Assembly: GCA_023424585.1 (NCBI GenBank)
Contig: JAFADT010000531.1
Location: forward strand, 1-5,070
Direction: 5' to 3'
Source of the DNA: Pseudomonadota bacterium
Lineage (GTDB): Bacteria; Myxococcota; Myxococcia; Myxococcales; Myxococcaceae
Length of the DNA stretch: 5,070 nucleotides
The notes below the pieces were generated by a model that was given only the letters and a program-made list of their open reading frames with translations, was not told where the DNA came from and searched no databases. Numbering within the stretch: the first letter of the stretch is position 1; every line of letters begins with the position of its first letter. Positions 1 through 5,070 of the stretch are shown in pieces. The translations under genes were made by a program, and so were the position numbers.

Positions 1-1197
1 GCCGGGAGCGGCCGCGCCGCTGGCGCCGTCCTCCGACAGCAGGTTGGGCGCGGTGAGGTCCACGCCCGCGCCGGACGGGGCCGCCGTGCCCCGCGCGCTG
101 CCCGCGTCCCAGGGCGCCTTGCCGTTGGCGCTGTTCATCACCACGAGGTTGGAGGGCGAGCGCCCCGTGGTCACGAAGTCCACCAGCGCGGAGAGCGCCT
201 CTCCGGGCGCGTCCAGGCCCTGCGTCTTGAAGCCGCCCTCGCGCAGCTTCTGCCCGCCGTCGACGTTGAGCACCGTGGCGGCGAACCACTTGGGCCCGCT
301 GCTCGGGTGCTCCAGCCGCACGACGATGACCTCCTCCACCCCCAGCGTGCCGCCCAGGCGCACCGCGTGGCTCCAGGTGCGCTCCTCGTTGCCGTCCGTC
401 GCGGACAGGCACGGGAAGGGCGCGGCCGTCACCGCCCCCTCGTAGGCCAGGTCCACCAGGAGCGGCGTGTCCGCCCCCTGCGCCTGCACCTGCCGGGGGA
501 AGCTCACCGTGTCTCCCTTCACCAGGGTCAGGTCGTACGCCCCGGCGGGCAGCTCCAGCGTGAGCGGCGTCTGCCCCATGCCCAGGCCCTCCAGGTACAC
601 GTCCGCCGCGGGCAGCGTGGACTTCAGGGACAGCTTCACCTTGGGCGTCCGGGCCAGGTCGCGGCGCAGCTTCTCGAAGGCCTGCCGGATGGAGGGGGCG
701 TACTGGTCCGGGTCCAGCTGGTACCTCGGCTGGAGGCGCAGCACCTGGAGGAAGGCCGCGTCGCTGTCCTTCGTCTTCCCCAGCGCCCGGTGGTTGAGCC
801 CGTGCAGGAGCTGCGCGTGCGCGAAGAGCTTCCAGCGCGGCTCGCCCGGCGGCAGGCGGCGGATGTCGCTCAGCGCGTCGTCCAGGAGCTGGGTCGCGCG
901 GGCGTTGCGGCCCTCGTAGAACTGGTCCTGCGCGGCGTCCAGCTGGCGCTGGAGGTCCTCGAAGGAGCGCGAGGGGGCGGGGAAGAGGCGCTCGGCGAAC
1001 TCGGGGGCGCTCAGCACGCGCTGCTCCGGGCGGGCGCGGAGGGCGTCGTAGAACGCCTTGGACTGGCCGCTCAGCTCCGCGTCCCGGCAGTCGCCGCTGG
1101 AGACCACCAGCCGGTGGGGCGGCGCCGCCCGCGAGGCGGTGGCGCACAGCAGGCACAGCATCAGCGCGAACGCGGATGGCTTCGGACGGAAGGGCAT
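1..1197 (-). CDS. Secreted TPR-like/PEGA-domain protein (C-terminus beyond left edge)
   Basis: The minus strand is open from an ATG at 1197-1195 to base 1, 399 codons with no stop, so the C-terminus lies outside the window. Residues 1-24 look like a Sec signal peptide: basic start, hydrophobic core rich in Leu, Cys and Ala, and a likely cut after Ala-Ser-Arg-Ala. No lipobox is evident. Residues about 80-180 are helical and TPR-like, with repeated Ala/Leu pairs and the motif LRLQPRYQLDPDQYAPS, which I associate with myxobacterial TPR/PEGA proteins. Residues about 185-250 fit a PEGA domain, with ADVYLEGLGMGQTPLTLELP followed by a Gly-Ala-Tyr turn. Residues about 255-345 form an unrecognised alpha/beta-like domain, and the visible end is Ala/Gly/Ser-rich. 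The protein is probably periplasmic or cell-envelope; its function is unknown. No Shine-Dalgarno motif precedes the ATG, and an in-frame GTG two codons upstream (1203-1201) is an alternative start. It is transcribed divergently from the dehydrogenase gene. Confidence 0.85.
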   Translation of the reverse strand, partial: MPFRPKPSAFALMLCLLCATASRAAPPHRLVVSSGDCRDAELSGQSKAFYDALRARPEQRVLSAPEFAERLFPAPSRSFEDLQRQLDAAQDQFYEGRNARATQLLDDALSDIRRLPPGEPRWKLFAHAQLLHGLNHRALGKTKDSDAAFLQVLRLQPRYQLDPDQYAPSIRQAFEKLRRDLARTPKVKLSLKSTLPAADVYLEGLGMGQTPLTLELPAGAYDLTLVKGDTVSFPRQVQAQGADTPLLVDLAYEGAVTAAPFPCLSATDGNEERTWSHAVRLGGTLGVEEVIVVRLEHPSSGPKWFAATVLNVDGGQKLREGGFKTQGLDAPGEALSALVDFVTTGRSPSNLVVMNSANGKAPWDAGSARGTAAPSGAGVDLTAPNLLSEDGASGAAAPG

Positions 1198-1476
1198 GGT
1201 CACGTGGGTGTGGAAGGGATGGCCGGACCGGCGATGCAGGCCGCGTTCCGTCCTCTACCGGACTGCCCACCCTCCAGGCCAGCGACCCCCGTCGCCTGCC
1301 CCGCGGTCCGGCGCGTGGACACCCGTCCGGATTCCGGGGCCCCTGCCTCGTCGGCTGCCCTCCGGGTGAGTCGCTGGCGTCCCGGGTGCGACGCCGGGCG
1401 TCATCCCCACCTTTTCGTCCACGAACCCAGGTCGAACGTTCGGGCCGGCGGGCCCGTCAGCAAAGGACCCCACTCC
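1198..1476. other. Divergent intergenic region with GC palindromes and a direct repeat
   Basis: This 279-bp region separates the PEGA gene (leftward) from the dehydrogenase gene (rightward), so it should hold promoters for both. I found no convincing -35/-10 pair on either strand. It does contain an imperfect 13-bp direct repeat starting at 1362 and 1382 (CCGGGTGAGTCGC and CCGGGTGCGACGC). It also has the palindromes CCGGATTCCGG (1327-1337), GACGCCGGGCGTC (1390-1402) and CGAACGTTCG (1433-1442), and a stem CGGGCC/GGCCCG (1441-1456). In DNA this GC-rich some of these are expected by chance. Confidence 0.5.
1462..1467 (+). promoter_or_regulatory. Ribosome binding site of the dehydrogenase gene
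   Basis: AAAGGA lies 9 nt upstream of the ATG at 1477. It supports this start over any position further upstream in the same long open frame, where the sequence no longer looks like a dehydrogenase. Confidence 0.75.
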
Positions 1477-2481
1477 ATGGATCGCATCTGGAAGCAGAAG
1501 GTCATCGTCATCACGGGCGCCTCCAGCGGCATCGGCCGGGCCACCGCGCTGCTCCTGTCGAAGAAGGGCGCCCACGTGGTCCTCGCCGCGCGCCGGGAGG
1601 ACCCGCTGGAGGAGCTGGCGGCCGAGTGCGAGTCCCACGGCGTCCAGGCGCGCGTGGTGCCCACGGACGTGGCGGACGCGGCGGCCGTGCGGAAGCTGGC
1701 GGAGGCCGCGGTGGCGGCCTTCGGCCACTTCGACGGCTGGGTGAACAACGCGGGCGTCTACATGCTGGGCAGCCTGGAGGAGACGCCGGACGAGGCGTTC
1801 CGTCAGCTCATGGAGACCAACTTCTTCGGCACGGTGAGCGGCGCGCGCGTGGCGCTCGCCCAGTTCCGCCGCCAGGGCTACGGGACGCTCGTCAACGTGT
1901 CCTCCACCTTCGGCGCCGTGCCCGCGCCGTACCTGAGCGCCTACGTGGCCTCCAAGTTCGCGGTGCGCGGCTTCTCCGCGTCGCTGCGCCAGGAGCTGCT
2001 CGGGACGGGCATCGACGTGTGCACGGTGCTGCCCGCCGCCGTCGACACGCCCCTGTGGCGCCACACCGCCAACTACACCGGCTGGCGCGTCCGCCCCGTG
2101 GAGCCCGTCTACACGCCGGAGCGCGTGGCCCGCACCGTCCTCCGCGTGCTGCGCCACCCCCAGGACGAGGTCATCGTCGGCCCCGCCGGCAAGAGCTTCG
2201 CGGCCATGCACGGCCTGTTCCCCCGCGCGTTCGAGCGCACCCTGCGGGCCGGAACGGACGCGCTGCACTTCCAGGACGCGCGGCAGGGCCCCACCCCCGG
2301 CAACGTCTTCCGGCCCATGGCGGAGGGGGCCACGGCGTCCGGCGGTTACCACGGCACCGGAAAAACATGGCTGCGGCGGTTGCTGGTGGCCGGCGGGCTG
2401 GCCGCGGCGGCGGTGACGCTGCGCCGGCGTGCGGCCGAGCGCCACCTGGAGGCGCGGCTGGCCCATGCCCTGGGGGCGTGA
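1477..2481 (+). CDS. NADP-type short-chain dehydrogenase/reductase (SDR) with C-terminal hydrophobic segment
   Basis: This 334-residue protein is a classical SDR oxidoreductase with a Rossmann fold. The cofactor loop TGASSGIG is at 13-20. Arg39 and Arg40 follow beta-strand 2, which usually indicates NADP(H) preference, and Asp64 would contact the adenine. NNAG is at 90-93. The catalytic tetrad is Asn115, Ser143, Tyr156 and Lys160 (YVASK), and Pro186 begins the loop after beta-6. The substrate cannot be read from the sequence. The protein is longer than the usual 250-residue SDR. Its tail after about residue 240 includes a segment at 298-315 (basic residues, then Leu/Val/Ala/Gly) flanked by Arg, which may anchor it to the membrane. 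The start is set by the AAAGGA motif 9 nt upstream. The same frame stays open far upstream, but that part reads antisense to the PEGA gene and is not coding. The lipid-kinase gene follows in the same direction after 86 bp. Confidence 0.95.
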   Translation: MDRIWKQKVIVITGASSGIGRATALLLSKKGAHVVLAARREDPLEELAAECESHGVQARVVPTDVADAAAVRKLAEAAVAAFGHFDGWVNNAGVYMLGSLEETPDEAFRQLMETNFFGTVSGARVALAQFRRQGYGTLVNVSSTFGAVPAPYLSAYVASKFAVRGFSASLRQELLGTGIDVCTVLPAAVDTPLWRHTANYTGWRVRPVEPVYTPERVARTVLRVLRHPQDEVIVGPAGKSFAAMHGLFPRAFERTLRAGTDALHFQDARQGPTPGNVFRPMAEGATASGGYHGTGKTWLRRLLVAGGLAAAAVTLRRRAAERHLEARLAHALGA

Positions 2482-2567
2482 TGACCATGTTCCCAGGGGC
2501 GTCCCCATGCCGGGGCGCTTCTCCGTGACGGGGCCATGACATGAACTGGGGAAGAGTCGCGCCCGCC
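2482..2567. other. Dehydrogenase-lipid kinase intergenic gap
   Basis: This 86-bp gap holds GGGGCG twice, 16 bp apart (2496 and 2512), and a short GGGG-CGT-CCCC stem (2496-2506). CCCTGGG at 2468-2474, at the end of the dehydrogenase gene, could pair with CCCAGGG at 2492-2498. No T-run follows any of these, so none is a standard intrinsic terminator. I see no clear promoter, and co-transcription of the two genes is possible. Confidence 0.4.
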
Positions 2568-3569
2568 ATGAACATCGCCGTCCTCGTCAATCTGCGTGCG
2601 CGTAAAGGGACCGAGGGGATGGGCGGGCTCGTCCGAGACCTGCTCCCCCGGGCCCGGGTGGCCCTCACCCGTTCGCTGGAAGAGGCTCGGGAGTGGGTGG
2701 ACCAGCTCCGCCACGACCCGCCCAGCCTGCTGCTCGCGGGTGGGGGGGATGGCACCATCACCGGCCTGCTCAACGAGCTGCGCTCGCAGGGGGTGGCCCT
2801 GCCGGCCATCGGCGTGCTGCCGCTGGGCACGGGCAACGCCTGGGCCCGCGTCACCGGGGCGCCGCGTCCGCAGGTGGCGCTGAAGCAGATCGCCGCGTAC
2901 GGCGAGCGCCTGCCGCCCCTGCGTCCCTTCTCCCTGGTGCGGGTGGAGGGCCAGGTGGCGCCCTTCGCGGGCACGGGCTGGGACGCGGAGATGATCCAGG
3001 ACTTCAAGAACCAGCTCGCCTCGGCCGGTCCGCTCAAGAGCGCGCAGTCCGGCCTGCGCGGCTACCTGGGCGCCATGTTCACGCGCACGGTGCCGCGCCA
3101 CCTGTTCGGCGAGGGCAACCCGAACGTCTCCGTCTACAACCTGGGCGCGTCCGCGCTGACCGTCGACGCGACGGGCGCGGTGAAGCCCATCCCCAACGGC
3201 GGCGCGGGGCAGCTGCTGTACCAGGGCCCCGCGGGCGTGGCGGGCGCGGCGACGACGCCGGAGTGGGGCTTCGGCTTCAAGGCGTTCCCGTTCGCGCAGG
3301 CGGTGCCGCACCGGCTGTCCGTGCGCGTGTACGGCGCGGGCGTGCTGGAGGCCACGCGCAACATGTTCCGCCTGTGGCGCGGCGAGCACCCCATGCCGCG
3401 CATGCACGACTTCTTCGTGGAGCGCCTGCGGATGGACTTCGACCGCGACGTGCCCTTCCAGATGGGCGGCGACGTGCTGGGCATGCGCCGCTCGCTGGAG
3501 TTCGACCTGGCGGAGGAGAACGTCAACCTGGTCGACTGGCGCCGCCTGGGCCGGCTCGTCGCCGTCTAG
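2568..3569 (+). CDS. Diacylglycerol/lipid kinase family protein
   Basis: A 333-residue member of the DAGK_cat/YegS/DgkB-like family, which uses ATP to phosphorylate lipid hydroxyl groups at the membrane surface. Residues 2-9 (NIAVLVNL) form the first beta strand. GGGDGT at 58-63 is the nucleotide-binding signature, PLGTGN at 85-90 is the second conserved loop, and GTGWDAE at 135-141 matches the GxGxDA motif that opens the C-terminal domain. Near the C-terminus, where family members usually have Asp-Gly-Glu, this protein has QMGGDVLG (298-305), so the acidic residues of that loop are altered. No membrane span is seen. I chose ATG 2568 because the fold begins immediately after it and GGGAAGAG lies about 12 nt upstream. 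An in-frame ATG at 2541 would add nine residues. The true substrate (diacylglycerol, sphingoid base or another lipid) cannot be decided from sequence. Confidence 0.9.
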   Translation: MNIAVLVNLRARKGTEGMGGLVRDLLPRARVALTRSLEEAREWVDQLRHDPPSLLLAGGGDGTITGLLNELRSQGVALPAIGVLPLGTGNAWARVTGAPRPQVALKQIAAYGERLPPLRPFSLVRVEGQVAPFAGTGWDAEMIQDFKNQLASAGPLKSAQSGLRGYLGAMFTRTVPRHLFGEGNPNVSVYNLGASALTVDATGAVKPIPNGGAGQLLYQGPAGVAGAATTPEWGFGFKAFPFAQAVPHRLSVRVYGAGVLEATRNMFRLWRGEHPMPRMHDFFVERLRMDFDRDVPFQMGGDVLGMRRSLEFDLAEENVNLVDWRRLGRLVAV

Positions 3570-3615
3570 CCGCGGTCCCCCGGACCCTCCGCGCGCGAAG
3601 GCGCTTGCTGGCACC

Positions 3616-3630
3616 GTGTCCTCTGGACAC
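3616..3630. promoter_or_regulatory. Putative operator, GTGT-N7-ACAC copy 1
   Basis: GTGTCCTCTGGACAC is a 15-bp inverted repeat with 6-bp arms (7-bp when one flanking base each side is counted). It lies 25 bp before the regulator's start codon. Copy 2 upstream of the phosphatase gene matches it at 12 of 15 positions, ending in the same GGACAC. It is a candidate autoregulatory site for the Nudix/winged-helix protein. It could also fold as an RNA hairpin, but no T-run follows, so it is not an intrinsic terminator. Confidence 0.6.
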
Positions 3631-3640
3631 GATGCGGGCC

Positions 3641-3646
3641 GGAGGG
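3641..3646 (+). promoter_or_regulatory. Ribosome binding site that selects the GTG start at 3656
   Basis: GGAGGG ends 9 nt before GTG 3656. The in-frame ATG at 3632 has no comparable motif and overlaps the inverted repeat, so the GTG is the better start. Confidence 0.8.
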
Positions 3647-3655
3647 TTTCCCCGC

Positions 3656-4345
3656 GTGAGCCACACCTACGAGTACCCGCGCCCGGCGGTGACGGTGGAC
3701 TGCGTCGTCTTCGGGCTGGATGAAGAGGACCTCAAGGTGCTGCTCATCCAGCGCGGCGTGGAGCCCTACCAGGGCCGGTGGGCGCTGCCCGGTGGCTTCG
3801 TGCGCATGGAGGAGTCCCTGGAGGACGCCGCGCGCCGCGAGCTGGAGGAGGAGGCCGGCCTGCGCACCAGCCACCTGGAGCAGCTCTACACGTTCGGCGC
3901 GCCGGACCGGGACCCGCGGGGCCGCGTCATCACCGTGGCGTACTTCGCCCTGGTGAAGCTGTCGCAGCACCACCTCCAGGCGTCCACCGACGCGCGCGAG
4001 GCGGCGTGGTTCTCCGTCTGGGACACGCCGAAGCTCGCGTTCGACCACGCGGACGTGCTGACCACCGCGCTGCAACGGCTCAAGGGCAAGGTGCGCTACC
4101 AGCCCATCGGGTTCGAGCTGCTGCCGCCCAAGTTCACGCTGTCCCAGCTCCAGCGGCTGTACGAGACGGTGCTGGAGCGCGAGCTCGACAAGCGCAACTT
4201 CCGCAAGAAGATCCTCGCCATGGACCTCCTGGAGGAGCTGGACGAGGTGGAGCAGGACGTCTCCCACCGCGCCGCGCGCCTCTACCGGTTCGACCACAAG
4301 AAGTACAAGCAGCTCGAGAAGGCCGGCTTCAACTTCGAGCTCTGA
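3656..4345 (+). CDS. NrtR-like regulator: Nudix domain plus C-terminal winged helix
   Basis: A 229-residue protein in two parts. Residues about 8-140 are a Nudix domain beginning YPRPAVTVD. The Nudix box at 47-69 is complete: Gly47, Glu53, Arg61-Glu62-Leu63, Glu65-Glu66 and Gly68-Leu69. Residues about 145-229 match the winged-helix DNA-binding domain of NrtR/AraR-type regulators, with [15 protein letters not shown] (156-170), the basic stretch KRNFRKKIL (179-187) and RAARLYRF (205-212). NrtR proteins repress NAD-salvage genes and sense ADP-ribose-type nucleotides; many have degenerate Nudix boxes, but this one is intact, so it may also hydrolyse a nucleoside diphosphate derivative. The GTG start is chosen from GGAGGG 9 nt upstream; an ATG at 3632 would add eight residues. 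Likely regulation: autoregulation through the inverted repeat at 3616-3630. Domain assignment is firm; ligand and targets are inference. Confidence 0.93.
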   Translation: MSHTYEYPRPAVTVDCVVFGLDEEDLKVLLIQRGVEPYQGRWALPGGFVRMEESLEDAARRELEEEAGLRTSHLEQLYTFGAPDRDPRGRVITVAYFALVKLSQHHLQASTDAREAAWFSVWDTPKLAFDHADVLTTALQRLKGKVRYQPIGFELLPPKFTLSQLQRLYETVLERELDKRNFRKKILAMDLLEELDEVEQDVSHRAARLYRFDHKKYKQLEKAGFNFEL

Positions 4346-4380
4346 CCCCCCCACCGCCCGTCATGCCCTCGGCGCCCGCT

Positions 4381-4391
4381 GACAGGCTGTC
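4381..4391. promoter_or_regulatory. Short palindrome upstream of the phosphatase promoter
   Basis: GACAGGCTGTC is a perfect inverted repeat with one central base, ending 10 bp before the -35 element. It could bind an upstream regulator or be chance; no family can be named. Confidence 0.3.
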
Positions 4392-4401
4392 CCACGTCAC
4401 C

Positions 4402-4430
4402 TTGACTTGGTGTTATATGGACACTATGTT
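4402..4430 (+). promoter_or_regulatory. Sigma-70-type promoter of the phosphatase gene
   Basis: TTGACT (4402-4407) and TATGTT (4425-4430) are separated by 17 bp, the optimal spacing for the housekeeping sigma factor. They match the consensus at 5 of 6 and 4 of 6 positions. The stretch is distinctly AT-rich against its surroundings. Transcription would start near 4437, giving a leader of about 90 nt. The spacer is almost filled by one GTGT-N7-ACAC repeat and the start region by another, so the promoter looks repressible. Confidence 0.7.
4410..4424. promoter_or_regulatory. Putative operator, GTGT-N7-ACAC copy 2
   Basis: GTGTTATATGGACAC sits inside the promoter spacer, directly before the -10 element. 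It shares 12 of 15 positions with the copy upstream of the Nudix regulator. TTGGTGT, starting three bases earlier at 4407, recurs at 4429 at the head of copy 3. A repressor bound here would block RNA polymerase. Confidence 0.6.
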
Positions 4431-4431
4431 G

Positions 4432-4446
4432 GTGTCGTAGATACAC
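4432..4446. promoter_or_regulatory. Putative operator, GTGT-N7-ACAC copy 3
   Basis: GTGTCGTAGATACAC covers the predicted transcription start. Its centre lies 22 bp from that of copy 2, about two helical turns, so both would face the same side of the DNA. Its GTGTC can also pair with GACAC at 4420-4424 across the -10 element, giving alternating half-sites at 4410, 4421, 4432 and 4443. Confidence 0.5.
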
Positions 4447-4451
4447 GAAGA

Positions 4452-4472
4452 CGGGCGGCGCGGGGCCGCCCG
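4452..4472 (+). other. GC-rich hairpin in the phosphatase leader
   Basis: CGGGCGGC (4452-4459) and GCCGCCCG (4465-4472) form a perfect 8-bp stem with a 5-nt loop, about 15 nt into the predicted transcript. No T-run follows, so it is not a standard intrinsic terminator. It may stabilise the leader or mark a folded regulatory element. Confidence 0.45.
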
Positions 4473-4500
4473 CTCGCCAGCAGGTTCCCAGGTCGTGCGT

Positions 4501-4513
4501 GCCCTTCGAGGGC
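4501..4513 (+). other. Second small hairpin in the phosphatase leader
   Basis: GCCCT-TCG-AGGGC is a 5-bp stem with a 3-nt loop, ending 3 nt before the GGGAGAG ribosome binding site. It could modulate ribosome access; the effect is inference. Confidence 0.35.
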
Positions 4514-4516
4514 CAC

Positions 4517-4523
4517 GGGAGAG
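4517..4523 (+). promoter_or_regulatory. Ribosome binding site of the phosphatase gene
   Basis: GGGAGAG ends 2 nt before ATG 4526, with its GGAG core about 4 nt away. The spacing is short but it is the only candidate, and it agrees with the start of the PP2C fold. Confidence 0.55.
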
Positions 4524-4525
4524 CC

Positions 4526-5070
4526 ATGTCCACGCTGCCCTTCGATGTCGCGGTGGGTTCGGTGCAGGGCCGGGAGCACGCGCGGTCGGGGCGCAACAAC
4601 CAGGACGCGGCCTGCGTCCGGCGGAGCGAGCACGGGCTGGTGGTCGTGGTGGCGGACGGCTGTGGCAGTCAGCCGTGCAGCGAGCTGGGGGCGCAGCTGG
4701 GCGCGCGGCGGCTGGCGCAGGCGGCGCAAGCGAGGCTTCAGCGGGGCGAGGCGGTGGACGGCGCGGACTTCCTGCCGGGGCTGCGCGCGGACCTGCTGGA
4801 GCTGATGGAGGGCCTGGCGTCCACGCTGGGGCGGGACGTGCTGGGGGACCTGCTCTTCACGCTGGTGGGGGCGGTGGTGACGCCGGCGCACACGCTCGTC
4901 TTCTCGTCGGGGGACGGGGTGTGGATGCTCAACGGCGAGGTGCACGCGCTGGGGCCGTTCCCGGGCAACGCGCCGCCGTATCTCGCGTACGCGCTGCTGC
5001 GCGGAGAGGACGTGCGGCTGGAGCCCCGGGCGCTGGTGCCCACGGACGACGTGCACGCGCTGCTGGTGGG
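4526..5070 (+). CDS. PP2C-like Ser/Thr protein phosphatase (N-terminal part, cut by right edge)
   Basis: The frame is open from ATG 4526 to the end of the window, 181 full codons plus two bases, so the C-terminus is missing. The N-terminus carries the PP2C signature: GSVQGREHARSGRNNQDA (11-28) with metal-binding Asp27, then VVVADGCGS (40-48) with Asp44-Gly45, the second metal-binding pair. SSGDGVWML (127-135) fits the later Gly-Asp-Gly strand, where many family members have GDS. This short form resembles the PP2C_2 type. Such enzymes remove phosphate from Ser/Thr residues in the cytoplasm using Mn or Mg, often opposing Hanks-type kinases, which are numerous in myxobacteria. No signal peptide or membrane span is seen in the visible part. 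It lies 180 bp downstream of the Nudix regulator, behind its own promoter with two operator-like repeats. Its partner kinase or substrate is not in the window. Confidence 0.85.
   Translation, partial: MSTLPFDVAVGSVQGREHARSGRNNQDAACVRRSEHGLVVVVADGCGSQPCSELGAQLGARRLAQAAQARLQRGEAVDGADFLPGLRADLLELMEGLASTLGRDVLGDLLFTLVGAVVTPAHTLVFSSGDGVWMLNGEVHALGPFPGNAPPYLAYALLRGEDVRLEPRALVPTDDVHALLV

Larger units (their letters stand above)
3570..3655. other. Intergenic leader upstream of the Nudix regulator
   Basis: This 86-bp gap separates the lipid-kinase stop from the regulator's GTG start. It contains a perfect 7-bp inverted repeat, CGTGTCC-TCT-GGACACG (3615-3631), then GGAGGG. A TTGCTG at 3605-3610 could be a weak -35 element, but its -10 partner about 17 bp downstream (CACGAT) is poor. 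Whether the regulator has its own promoter or is read through from upstream is open. Confidence 0.5.

Noticed and set aside
1433..1442. LexA-type SOS box (CGAACGTTCG)
   Set aside because: The Gram-positive-type LexA site needs four bases between GAAC and GTTC; here the arms abut with no spacer.
307..1476. In-frame upstream extension of the dehydrogenase reading frame
   Set aside because: It reads antisense to the PEGA gene, has low-complexity Arg/Gly/Val-rich composition and no family motif; the AAAGGA site and the SDR fold both support ATG 1477.
1255..2508. Long open frame on the minus strand (417 codons)
   Set aside because: It is a shadow of the dehydrogenase gene in high-GC DNA; its translation is His/Arg/Gly-rich without any recognisable domain.
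2346..3614. Long open frame on the minus strand (422 codons)
   Set aside because: It lies antisense to the lipid-kinase gene, which has clear catalytic motifs; the minus frame shows only biased composition.
3609..3623. Sigma-54 promoter (TGGCAC at 3609-3614)
   Set aside because: The -24-like TGGCAC is present, but the -12 TTGC at the required spacing is absent (CCTC at 3620-3623).
3615..3631. Intrinsic terminator for the lipid-kinase gene
   Set aside because: The stem is good, but it is followed by ATGCGGG rather than a T-run; its similarity to the repeats upstream of the phosphatase gene points to an operator.
3632..3655. ATG 3632 as start of the Nudix regulator
   Set aside because: It has no ribosome binding site and overlaps the end of the inverted repeat; GTG 3656 has GGAGGG at ideal distance.
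3566..4354. Minus-strand open frame opposite the Nudix gene
   Set aside because: It is Leu/Val/Arg-rich with no motif, while the plus strand encodes a complete Nudix box and winged helix.

Overview
The window is very GC-rich, with G or C at most third codon positions. It encodes a short-chain dehydrogenase, a diacylglycerol-kinase-like protein, a Nudix-type regulator, a PP2C-like phosphatase and a TPR/PEGA secreted protein. This combination, and the style of the PEGA protein, suggests a myxobacterium of the Myxococcaceae (Myxococcus, Corallococcus or Pyxidicoccus). That placement is inference from composition and protein style, not from a database match.

Layout: (1) 1-1197, minus strand, a secreted TPR/PEGA-domain protein that runs off the left edge. 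(2) 1198-1476, a divergent intergenic region rich in GC palindromes and one imperfect direct repeat. (3) 1477-2481, plus strand, an NADP-type short-chain dehydrogenase with a possible C-terminal membrane anchor. (4) 2568-3569, plus strand, a diacylglycerol/lipid-kinase-family protein. (5) 3656-4345, plus strand, a protein with an intact Nudix box followed by an NrtR-type winged-helix DNA-binding domain. (6) 4346-4525, an intergenic region with an AT-rich promoter, operator-like repeats and leader hairpins. (7) 4526 to the right edge, plus strand, the N-terminal part of a PP2C-like Ser/Thr phosphatase.

The most interesting signal is regulatory. The 15-bp pattern GTGT-N7-ACAC occurs once just upstream of the Nudix regulator (3616-3630) and twice upstream of the phosphatase gene (4410-4424 and 4432-4446). 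The first two copies agree at 12 of 15 positions. The two phosphatase copies place four half-sites exactly 11 bp apart across a recognisable sigma-70-type promoter. The simplest reading is that the Nudix/winged-helix protein binds these sites, represses itself and the phosphatase gene, and is released by a nucleotide ligand such as ADP-ribose or an NAD-related compound. This would be a small NAD- or ADP-ribose-responsive phosphatase regulon. The repeats are seen directly; the regulator-operator link and the ligand are inference.

The dehydrogenase and lipid kinase genes are co-directional and could share a transcript, but I see no functional link between them and the Nudix/phosphatase pair. 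No tRNA, rRNA, insertion sequence or CRISPR array was seen.
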